Positions 1-6,596 of a DNA stretch of 64,000 nt are shown here, in pieces. Location of the stretch: NCBI GenBank assembly GCA_024231975.1, contig JAAEQB010000051.1, positions 78,219 through 142,218 of the forward strand, read 5' to 3'. This DNA comes from Allobosea sp. GTDB taxonomy: Bacteria > Pseudomonadota > Alphaproteobacteria > Rhizobiales > Beijerinckiaceae. Positions within the stretch are counted from its first letter, which is position 1, and every line of letters starts with the position of its first letter. A program made the translations under genes and the position numbers. The notes under the pieces are model-generated. The model searched no databases, was not told where the DNA came from, and saw only the letters and a program-made list of their open reading frames with translations.

Positions 1-1
1 G

Positions 2-136
2 AGCGAACTGCCATTCATGCAGGATATCGAGCACTGGGCGGTGCTGACCATCGGCACCGGGCTCGGCAATGCCAGCTTCCACAACCGGGTGAAGCCGAAG
101 GGCAAGGCGAAGACCGGGAAGGACAAGAAGGATTGA
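2..136 (+). CDS. 3' end of an unidentified protein (partial)
   Basis: An open frame enters from the left edge and stops with TGA at 134-136, giving 44 C-terminal residues. It contains TIGTGLGNA, which resembles the phosphate-binding GTGxG loop of ASKHA-fold (ROK-type) sugar kinases, followed by a short Lys-rich tail (KGKAKTGKDKKD). In ROK kinases this loop lies mid-protein, so a stop about 30 residues later would be unusual. Family assignment is therefore weak. The codon use looks like the neighbours. A type A repeat follows within 30 bp. Confidence 0.5.
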   Translation, partial: SELPFMQDIEHWAVLTIGTGLGNASFHNRVKPKGKAKTGKDKKD

Positions 137-159
137 TCATCGGTCTCAACCGGTTTTCG

Positions 160-270
160 TCATCCCGGACAAGCGGCGCTAGCCGCGCCGATCCAGGATC
201 CATTCCGGAACCCTTCCGAAAGAGGTTCCGGAATGGGTCCCGGGTCTCCCTCCGGTCGCCCGGGATGACC
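160..270 (+). repeat. Type A intergenic repeat, copy 1
   Basis: A palindrome-rich element of about 110 bp whose outer ends read TCATCCCGGAC and CCCGGGATGACC. Its inner part carries an inverted pair (ATTCCGGAACC / GGTTCCGGAAT) that would form a long hairpin. The same element lies in opposite orientation at 1308-1418, so the two copies bracket the esterase gene. The position between convergent 3' ends suggests a REP/BIME-like or terminator role; that role is inference. Confidence 0.8.
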
Positions 271-289
271 TTGCGGTTGAAATGTCTTG

Positions 290-1225
290 CTAGTCCCGCT
301 TCGCCGGCAGGGCCCAGAGCAGCCCGCGCGTGACGATCGCCGGGAAGACGGTGAGATGGTCCTCGCCGGGGATGACCTCGCTTGAGAGCTTGAGGCCTGG
401 ATAATTGCGCGAGCGCAGCGCCTGCTCGAACTCCTTGAGATCGGCGATCATGTCGGTCTTGCCATTGTAGCGCGGATCGCCCGAGGCCTTGTCGATGGTC
501 TCATAGGAGGCGATCGCCATCAGCACGTTCGCCTTCAGCTCCTTGTTCGCCTCGGCATAGGTCTTTTCGCGCTGGAACAGCACCTTCTGGTCGAACCAGA
601 GCGAGGGGCTGCCGATGATGTAATGCGAGAACAGCTTCGGTTCGGTGAGCAGGACGTAGAGGCCGAACAGCCCGCCATAGGAATGGCCGGCATAGATGCT
701 GCGGGTGGTGTCGGTGCGATAGGTCGCCGCGACGAAGGGCATCAGCTCCTCGGAGAGGAAGCGGCGATAGCCTTCCGCCTCGCCGAAGACCGGCGGTTTG
801 CCGGACGGATCACGCGTCTTCTCGCCGTTGGGCGTCGGCGTGTAATCGCGCCGGCGGCTGTATTCGGGGGTGTCGCCGACCGAATAGGACAGGCCGACCA
901 GGATGAACTCCTCCAGCCCCTTGGCCCGGTTGCCGACCCGGCGGGCGATGGAGCGTACCAGCGGGAAGGCATAGTCGGCATCGGTGACGAACAGCACCGG
1001 GAAGCGCCGCCGCGGCTGGCTCTGATAGGATTCCGGCAGGCTGACGAAGATCTCGTAGTCGCGCTGCAGCGCCTTGGCCCGGATCGTCCTGACCTCGGTG
1101 CCCTTGAGCACGAAGGGTAGCGGTGCGGTCACGCCGGCTGCCGAGGCCGGCGGTTCGGCATCGGGCTCGGCGATGGCCGCAGTGGCGATCAGCATGAAGG
1201 CGACGAGGGCAGGCAGGCGAAGCAT
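290..1225 (-). CDS. Secreted alpha/beta-hydrolase (Fes/IroE-like esterase family)
   Basis: Start chosen at the ATG at 1225 (311 aa), which gives a signal peptide (MLRLPALVAFMLIATAAIA). The longer frame to 1375 only reads into the neighbouring repeat. The protein has the putative-esterase fold of the enterochelin esterase and esterase D group: PVLFVTDADY near the N-terminus, the nucleophile elbow GHSYGG around the middle (Ser in GxSxGG), and a late EDHLTV that would supply the catalytic His. Family members hydrolyse siderophore or other acyl esters; no siderophore genes lie nearby, so the substrate is open. It is probably periplasmic and monocistronic, lying between two copies of the type A repeat. 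Confidence 0.85.
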   Translation of the reverse strand: MLRLPALVAFMLIATAAIAEPDAEPPASAAGVTAPLPFVLKGTEVRTIRAKALQRDYEIFVSLPESYQSQPRRRFPVLFVTDADYAFPLVRSIARRVGNRAKGLEEFILVGLSYSVGDTPEYSRRRDYTPTPNGEKTRDPSGKPPVFGEAEGYRRFLSEELMPFVAATYRTDTTRSIYAGHSYGGLFGLYVLLTEPKLFSHYIIGSPSLWFDQKVLFQREKTYAEANKELKANVLMAIASYETIDKASGDPRYNGKTDMIADLKEFEQALRSRNYPGLKLSSEVIPGEDHLTVFPAIVTRGLLWALPAKRD

Positions 1226-1307
1226 CCACGACGTCTCCGACAGGACTGTGCCGGGATCGTGACGGCTCCTGCGGTCAGAGCCAAGAGCGTGCATTCGATA
1301 TTCGCGA

Positions 1308-1418
1308 GTCGTCCCGGGCGACCGAAGGGAGACCCGGGACCCATGCCTGAGCCGTTCCGAAGAAGGTTCAGGCATGGGTCCCGGATCGGCGCGGCCTCGC
1401 CGCTTGTCCGGGACGACC
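1308..1418 (-). repeat. Type A intergenic repeat, copy 2 (inverted)
   Basis: The reverse complement of this stretch aligns with 160-270 along its whole length. Shared blocks are CCCGGACAAGCGGCG, GCCGCGCCGATCC, ATGGGTCCCGGGTCTCCC and GGTCGCCCGGGA, and the central hairpin arms vary by compensating changes (GCCTGAACC / GGCTCAGGC in place of TTCCGGAACC / GGTTCCGGAA). It lies just downstream of soxA and upstream of the esterase. Confidence 0.8.
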
Positions 1419-1431
1419 TGAAGGGGGAACG

Positions 1432-2193
1432 CTAACGTCTCAGACCCGGGGCCTCCAGCGCGAGCCCCTTGGCGCGCACGGCGAGATAGAGCTCGAGCGC
1501 GAGATAATCATCGGAGCCATAGTCGAACTGCGTCGCCCTGACGCCCAGCGAGCAGGCGCGCAGCCGCCGGTGCAGCGACCCCAGCCCGTTCCATTCGAGC
1601 CGGTAGGCCGGATAGCCGGTGCCGATGCCGTAGCTGATCGTGTCGCCGCGCAGTTTTTGGCCGACGAGGCCGTCATGGCATTGCGTGCAGGCGAGATTGA
1701 GCTGGCCCTGCCGGCGCTCGTAGAAGGCCTTGCCGGCGTCGTAGAACGGCTTGGCAGCGCCCTCGGCCGAGACAGACAGCGGCACGCCCTTCGAGAGCGA
1801 GGCGACATAGGCGGTGAGGCCGAGCAACTCCTGGCTCTCATAGCCGAAGGCCGGCTGCTTCTGCCGATCGACCCGGCACTGCTCGATCCGGCCCTCCAGA
1901 TTGATCAGCTTGCCGCTCGCGGCGTCGACCTGCGGGTAGCGGGCGGAAGCCCCGCGCAAGCTCTGCCTGGGATCGGCGTGGCAGGAGAGGCAGGTCGGCG
2001 CCGCGCCGTCGCGGCGGCTGAACAGTTCCTCGCCCTGCTCGACCCAGAGATAGCCGGGGTTGCGGGCCTCGTCCTCCTGCTGGCGTTGCATTTGCGGCGA
2101 GAGGAAGGTGCTGCCCGGCTTGATCTCCTGGGCTGCCGCGGCACCGGCCAGCGTAAGCAACGCCATCGCAAGGGCGCGGCCGGCGGCGTTCAT
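1432..2193 (-). CDS. soxA: SoxA, sulfur-oxidation diheme cytochrome c
   Basis: 253 aa from the ATG at 2193, with signal peptide to about residue 21. It is the SoxA subunit of SoxXA, which oxidatively couples reduced sulfur to the SoxY carrier in the periplasm. Two haem sites are visible: CLSCH (68-72) and CTQCH (169-173). Cys106 (IEQC) and Cys214 (RACSLGVRA) match the two SoxA haem-ligand cysteines, the latter being the active-site Cys that is persulfidated in known structures, so this is a diheme form. The start codon overlaps the soxZ stop (ATGA), implying translational coupling. It is the last gene of a leftward operon. Confidence 0.93.
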   Translation of the reverse strand: MNAAGRALAMALLTLAGAAAAQEIKPGSTFLSPQMQRQQEDEARNPGYLWVEQGEELFSRRDGAAPTCLSCHADPRQSLRGASARYPQVDAASGKLINLEGRIEQCRVDRQKQPAFGYESQELLGLTAYVASLSKGVPLSVSAEGAAKPFYDAGKAFYERRQGQLNLACTQCHDGLVGQKLRGDTISYGIGTGYPAYRLEWNGLGSLHRRLRACSLGVRATQFDYGSDDYLALELYLAVRAKGLALEAPGLRR

Positions 2194-2516
2194 GTCACGA
2201 CGAGACGGGCGGTGCGGGTGAAGGTCGCCCCACCATCTTCGCGCCATTCGAAGGTGAGATCGCCGGTCTCGATGGCGCGGGTGGTGAAGCTGACGAAGGG
2301 GTTGGCGGAGACGCCGGTATGCATGTCGTAACGGAACACCGGCTCGCCGGCATAGGTCACGGTCAGCTGGTTAAGGATCTTGCGCGGGACCACACGTCCT
2401 TCGGAATCGACCTGGCCGCCCCGATCCATCGGATGGCGGACGAGCACCCGGATCTCGACGATCTCGCCGGCCTTGGCCTCTGCCGGCATGGTGATGCGGG
2501 CGTTGAACGATGCCAT
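2190..2516 (-). CDS. soxZ: SoxZ, sulfur carrier complex subunit
   Basis: 108 aa from the ATG at 2516, chosen because GGAGG lies just upstream; a TTG 18 bp further out would overlap soxY. The protein begins MASFNARITMPAEAKAGE and is a single Ig-like domain without signal peptide, as expected: SoxZ is exported by the Tat system together with SoxY. SoxYZ carries the sulfur intermediate between SoxXA and the other Sox enzymes. Its 3' end overlaps soxA by 4 nt and its start follows soxY after 4 nt, so the order soxY-soxZ-soxA is tightly packed. Confidence 0.93.
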   Translation of the reverse strand: MASFNARITMPAEAKAGEIVEIRVLVRHPMDRGGQVDSEGRVVPRKILNQLTVTYAGEPVFRYDMHTGVSANPFVSFTTRAIETGDLTFEWREDGGATFTRTARLVVT

Positions 2517-2520
2517 TGCG

Positions 2521-3015
2521 TCAGCCTCCGTCAATGCAGGCGCTGAGCGTCACCACGATGTCGGCATCGGCCATGACATAGCCGCCACTGCTGAGCGCCG
2601 CGACGACTGCAACCTTCTGCGAGGTGGCGAGGCGCAAGGTGGCGCGGATATCTGCCCGGCCGCTGCGCGGGGTGAGGTGGAAGCGGGCGACGTCGGGAAA
2701 CGGGTTCTTCTCGGCGATGACATGAATCCAGCGGACATGGTCGGCCTCGGTCATTGGAGATTCGACCAGGATCGCGACATCGACCGAATTGCCGTTCTCG
2801 ACCAGCTGCGGGATGTCGAAGGTGATCCTGGCGCGCTCGGGTATCGCGCCTTCGGTGACGCGCGCGATCAGCTCGGCGAGCGCTGGCGGTGTGGCCGCGA
2901 GAGCGGTGGCGGGCAAGGCAGCGAGCGCGAGGCCGGCGGCAGCCGCCGCCATGATCTCGCGGCGCGAGAGCGCCGGTTCAGGGCGTGCGCAGGCTGGCGA
3001 GATAGGTGACGACAT
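2521..3015 (-). CDS. soxY: SoxY, sulfur carrier with atypical C-terminal tail
   Basis: 164 aa from the ATG at 3015, overlapping the end of soxX by 38 nt. A Tat signal (SRREIM followed by an Ala-rich core) precedes a SoxY domain. In characterised SoxY the substrate is covalently attached to the Cys of a C-terminal GGCGG swinging arm. Here the protein ends SACIDGG, so the only candidate Cys (160) is fifth from the end and is flanked by Ala and Ile-Asp rather than glycines. The residue needed for sulfur binding is present but the arm is altered. The protein is secreted with SoxZ into the periplasm. Confidence 0.9.
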   Translation of the reverse strand: MSSPISPACARPEPALSRREIMAAAAAGLALAALPATALAATPPALAELIARVTEGAIPERARITFDIPQLVENGNSVDVAILVESPMTEADHVRWIHVIAEKNPFPDVARFHLTPRSGRADIRATLRLATSQKVAVVAALSSGGYVMADADIVVTLSACIDGG

Positions 3016-3424
3016 CCTCGATCTCCTGGGCGGTCAGCGCCGGCCGATCGCGAAAGGCCGGTGCCACGTCTCGCAATCCTTGGTTACGAAAATAGGGCGG
3101 CATCACCGTCTGCGGGTTGAGCAGGCTGGCATCGACGAGGCGCAGGCGCAGCTGGCCAACATCGAGCCTGGTGGCGACGCCGGCGAGATCGGGGCCGATC
3201 GTGCCCTGGAAGGGCTCGTTCGGCTCCGGCACGTGGTGGCAGATCAGGCAATTGCCCTGCGTGCGGTCGAGCACCAGCGTCCGCCCGCGCGCGGGATCGC
3301 CGACCTTGCCGCCGAGCGGTGCGGGGATCGCGTCGCCGACGACTTTGTAGGCTTCGAGCGCCCCTGCCGGCGCGCTTGCGAGCGCCAGCAGGATCAGCGC
3401 GGTCCGGGTCGCGTAAGGCCTCAC
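2978..3424 (-). CDS. soxX: SoxX, monohaem cytochrome c of the SoxXA complex
   Basis: 148 aa from the GTG at 3424, which overlaps the stop of the upstream molybdenum hydroxylase gene (GTGA). A signal peptide (TALILLALASAPAGA) precedes a single class I cytochrome c domain with CLICH at 59-63 and the distal ligand Met108 in TVMPPYF. SoxX passes electrons from SoxA to the respiratory chain. The open frame extends upstream to 3658 but only as antisense-frame read-through of the neighbour, so the GTG start is preferred. It begins the sox part of the operon. Confidence 0.9.
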   Translation of the reverse strand: MRPYATRTALILLALASAPAGALEAYKVVGDAIPAPLGGKVGDPARGRTLVLDRTQGNCLICHHVPEPNEPFQGTIGPDLAGVATRLDVGQLRLRLVDASLLNPQTVMPPYFRNQGLRDVAPAFRDRPALTAQEIEDVVTYLASLRTP

Positions 3425-5616
3425 GCCTTGCGCAGATCCGTGTTCTTCAGCGGCAGGTTGCGCACGCGCTTGCCGGTCGCCGCGAAAATCGCGTTCAGCA
3501 CCGCCGGCGCCGCGACGGCGATGGTCGGCTCGCCGACGCCGCCCCAGAAGTCGCCGGAGGGCACGATGATCGTCTCGACGGCCGGCATGTCCTCCATGCG
3601 CACCACCGGATAGGTGTCGAAATTCTCCTCGACCATGCGCCCGTCCTTGACCGTGCACTCGCCGAAGAGCGCGGCGGAGAGCCCGTAGACGAAGGAACCC
3701 TCGACCTGGCGCTCGATCTGCGCCGGGTTGACGGCATGGCCGGGATCGGTCGCGGCTGTGATCTTGTGGATCTTGAGCTTACCCTGTGCATCGACCGAGA
3801 CCTCGGCGACGGCCGCGACATAGGAGCCGAAGCCCATGGTCTGGCAGATGCCGCGATAGACGCCTTCCGGCGGCTTGCTACCCCAGCCGGCTTTTTCGGC
3901 GACCGCATTGAGCACGGCGAGGTGCTTCGGGTGGTTCTTCATCAGCGCCCGGCGGAATTCCAGCGGGTCCTTGCCGGCAGCATGGGCGAGCTCGTCGATG
4001 AAGCATTCGAGATAGATCGTGTTCTGGTTGAGGTTGACGCCGCGCCAGAAGCCCGGCGGCACATGCGGGTTGCGCATGGCGTGGTCGATCAGCAGGTTCG
4101 GCACGGTATAGCCGATCGAGGCCTCCGGTCCCGGCGGGTTGAGGCCCTGGAACACGGCCGGATCGCGGCCGTTCTGGATGTTCTGCGGGAAGATGCCGGC
4201 GACGATCGACTGGCCGGAGATGCGCAGGTGCAGGCCGGTCAGGTTGCCGTCCTTGTCGAGCGCGCCGGTGAGCTTGCATTGCGTCACCGGGTGGAAGCGG
4301 CCATGCAGCATATCCTCCTCGCGCGACCAGATCAGTTTCACCGGCGTGCCGGGGATCTGCTTGGCGATTGCGACGACCTGGCGGACCCAGTCATGTACCG
4401 CGCCGCGCCGGCCGAAGCCGCCGCCGAGATCGATCTTGTAGGCCTCGCACTTCGCCAGCGGCAGGCCGGAGGCCTCGGATGCGGCGGCGAGCGCCGCTTC
4501 GCCGTTCTGCGTGGGGGTCCAGACCTCGCAGCGCTCGGGCGTGTAGAGAGCCGTCGCGTTCATCACCTCCATGCAGGCATGGTTCTGGAAGGGATAGGAA
4601 TAGACCTGCTCGATGACACGGGCCGCATTGGCGATCGCGCCCTTGACGTCGCCGTTCTGGTTGCCGACCGCGGCCTGCGGCGCGTCGAGTCCCTCCTTCA
4701 GCCAGGCGGCGATGCTCTCGCTGGAGACCTTGGCGTTTTCGCCCTCGTCCCAAGTGATTGGCAGCGCGTCGAGCGCGGTCTTGGCGCGCCACCAGCTGTC
4801 GGCGACGACAGCGACGGCGCTGTCCCCGACGGGGAGGACGTGCTTGACGCCCGGCATGTCCTTGATCTTGGCGGCGTCGAAGCTCTTCACCTTGCCGCCG
4901 AAGACCGGACAGTCCTTGATCGCGGCGTTGAGCATCCCCGGCAGCTTGAAGTCCATGCCGTAGATCTTCTTGCCGGTGGTCTTGTCGGCGGTGTCGAGCC
5001 GCTTCAGCGGCTTGCCGGCGATGGTCCAGTCCTTGGGGTCCTTGAGTGGGACATTGGCCGGGGCAGGGGCCTGAAGCTTCGCCGCGGTCGCAGCGACCTC
5101 GCCATAGCGGATCGAACGGCCGGAACCCTTATGGGTAATCACGCCCTTGACGGCGCTGCATTCACCAACTGGCACCTTCCAGCCATCGGCTGCGGCCTGG
5201 ACCAGCATCATCCGCGCGGCGGCGCCGCCCTTGCGGACGTATTCGTGCGACTCGCGCACGCCACGGCTGCCACCGGTCGAGAAATTACCCCAGACGCGGT
5301 TGCGGGCGAGGTTCTGGCCGGGCGTCGGATATTCGGTGGTGACCTTGGCCCAGTCGCAATCGAGCTCCTCGGCGACGAGCTGGGCGAGGCCGGTCAGCGT
5401 GCCCTGGCCCATTTCCGAGCGGGCGATGCGGATCACCACCTTGTCGTCGGGATGGACCACGACCCAGGCGTTGATCTCGGGCACCGCGCCCTGGGCCTGT
5501 GCCTCACTTGAAACGGGGATGGCAAAGCCGAAGCTGAAGGCGCCGGCGGCTGCGGCCGAACCTTTCAGCAGGCTACGGCGGGAGAGCTTGGTGTCGGTCA
5601 CAGAGGCTAGACTCAT
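3421..5616 (-). CDS. Molybdenum hydroxylase large subunit, IorB/xanthine dehydrogenase family
   Basis: 731 aa with a Tat signal (LSRRSLLKG, Arg13-Arg14, then a hydrophobic stretch), so it is exported folded with its cofactor. The body is a two-part aldehyde oxidase/xanthine dehydrogenase molybdopterin-binding domain of the isoquinoline 1-oxidoreductase beta type (MGQGTLTGLAQLVAEEL, GGGFGRRG, QNHACMEVMNAT). Members hydroxylate N-heterocycles or oxidise aldehydes using water-derived oxygen and pass electrons to c-type cytochromes. The small 2Fe-2S partner is encoded 78 bp upstream; no FAD subunit is present, as in IorAB. The stop overlaps the soxX GTG, coupling a Mo enzyme to sox genes. The substrate cannot be read from sequence. 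Confidence 0.88.
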   Translation of the reverse strand: MSLASVTDTKLSRRSLLKGSAAAAGAFSFGFAIPVSSEAQAQGAVPEINAWVVVHPDDKVVIRIARSEMGQGTLTGLAQLVAEELDCDWAKVTTEYPTPGQNLARNRVWGNFSTGGSRGVRESHEYVRKGGAAARMMLVQAAADGWKVPVGECSAVKGVITHKGSGRSIRYGEVAATAAKLQAPAPANVPLKDPKDWTIAGKPLKRLDTADKTTGKKIYGMDFKLPGMLNAAIKDCPVFGGKVKSFDAAKIKDMPGVKHVLPVGDSAVAVVADSWWRAKTALDALPITWDEGENAKVSSESIAAWLKEGLDAPQAAVGNQNGDVKGAIANAARVIEQVYSYPFQNHACMEVMNATALYTPERCEVWTPTQNGEAALAAASEASGLPLAKCEAYKIDLGGGFGRRGAVHDWVRQVVAIAKQIPGTPVKLIWSREEDMLHGRFHPVTQCKLTGALDKDGNLTGLHLRISGQSIVAGIFPQNIQNGRDPAVFQGLNPPGPEASIGYTVPNLLIDHAMRNPHVPPGFWRGVNLNQNTIYLECFIDELAHAAGKDPLEFRRALMKNHPKHLAVLNAVAEKAGWGSKPPEGVYRGICQTMGFGSYVAAVAEVSVDAQGKLKIHKITAATDPGHAVNPAQIERQVEGSFVYGLSAALFGECTVKDGRMVEENFDTYPVVRMEDMPAVETIIVPSGDFWGGVGEPTIAVAAPAVLNAIFAATGKRVRNLPLKNTDLRKA

Positions 5617-5694
5617 GGCGTCCTCCTGATTGCGGATGGCGCTGCGGCGAGGCTGTGGCGCTCGAGCCGTGCGCGGGGAATGGGTGAGGTCGGA

Positions 5695-6162
5695 TCAGCC
5701 GCGATTCATCTGGCCGCCGGCGGCGACGTCCTTGATGGCGGCCTTGACGCGGTTATAGGTGCCGCAGCGGCAGATATTGGTCATTTCGGCGGCGATGTCG
5801 GCATCGCTCGGCTTGGGATTGGACTGCAGCAGGGCCGCCGCGGCCATGATCATGCCGCTCTGGCAGAAGCCGCATTGCGGCACGTCGTGCTCGATCCAGG
5901 CCTTCTGGATCGGATGATTGCCGTCGGGCGAGAGGCCCTCGATGGTGACGATCTTCTGCTCGGCGGTGAGGGCGCTCACCGGCATCGAGCAGGAGCGGGT
6001 CGCGACGCCGTCGATGTGAACCGTACAGGCGCCGCATTGGGCGACGCCGCAGCCATACTTCGTCCCGGTCAGGCCGATCTGCTCGCGGATCACCCAGAGC
6101 AGTGGTGTATCGTCCTCGACCGCAACCTCGATCGTCTTGCCATTGATACTGAGCTTAGCCAC
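5695..6162 (-). CDS. [2Fe-2S] small subunit of the molybdenum hydroxylase (IorA type)
   Basis: 155 aa from the GTG at 6162, preferred because GGGAGG sits 6 nt upstream; a longer in-frame start to 6216 lacks support. The N-terminal plant-type ferredoxin domain carries Cys38, Cys43, Cys46 and Cys58 (CGVAQCGACTV), and the C-terminal helical domain has CGFC (97-100) and CRC (131-133) for the second cluster. It has no signal peptide and would be carried through the Tat pore by its partner at 3421-5616. It transfers electrons from the Mo site. It is the first gene of the leftward Mo-sox operon. Confidence 0.9.
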   Translation of the reverse strand: MAKLSINGKTIEVAVEDDTPLLWVIREQIGLTGTKYGCGVAQCGACTVHIDGVATRSCSMPVSALTAEQKIVTIEGLSPDGNHPIQKAWIEHDVPQCGFCQSGMIMAAAALLQSNPKPSDADIAAEMTNICRCGTYNRVKAAIKDVAAGGQMNRG

Positions 6163-6596
6163 CGCAAACCTCCCGGTTTCGATCCCAAGGTCGGCGAGAG
6201 AGCCAGCGCGCCTCACCGTTCAATCGAGCCAGCCCGTCAGAGGCCGGATGTTCCTTGGAAGAATTCAAACCCAGAAGCGCGGCTGCCGCCAGAGGTTGTG
6301 CGCTCACCTGTGATCACGGTCGCGTTGAACCGTTTTAGCGTGCGCTCAGGGTGTTCCAAGCGGGTTTATTCAACACCGCCATGATGCTGTCCGGTTTTCT
6401 GTCGCAGACACGCGACAGCAGTCGCGCCAGTCTCGGCGCTCTCTCACAGGAATGTGATGCCTTCATACGATCTTCGTCCGGTGGAGCAGCGAAGCCGCGA
6501 TTCCGGCCGCATCGCCGTCTTGCTGGAGAAGCTTGCTTTCGTCGTCCCGCAATGGCGAGGCTGCGCGACCAAGCGAATCAGCCCGGCAGGACCGCA
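6163..6596. other. Divergent intergenic region with a hairpin, no gene seen
   Basis: 434 bp between the leftward Mo-sox operon and the rightward MscS gene, so it must hold both promoters. It has an exact 7-bp inverted repeat CTGTCGC...GCGACAG at 6399-6418 (6-nt loop) that could form a leader hairpin for the channel gene. Frames across the region on both strands have no credible start or family match. I cannot assign specific promoters. Confidence 0.5.

Noticed and set aside
1226..1375. N-terminal extension of the esterase
   Set aside because: The extra residues translate the type A repeat; the ATG at 1225 gives a proper signal peptide.
3319..5511. A 730-codon rightward frame opposite the molybdenum hydroxylase
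   Set aside because: No motifs, and the opposite strand encodes a complete family member with Tat signal.
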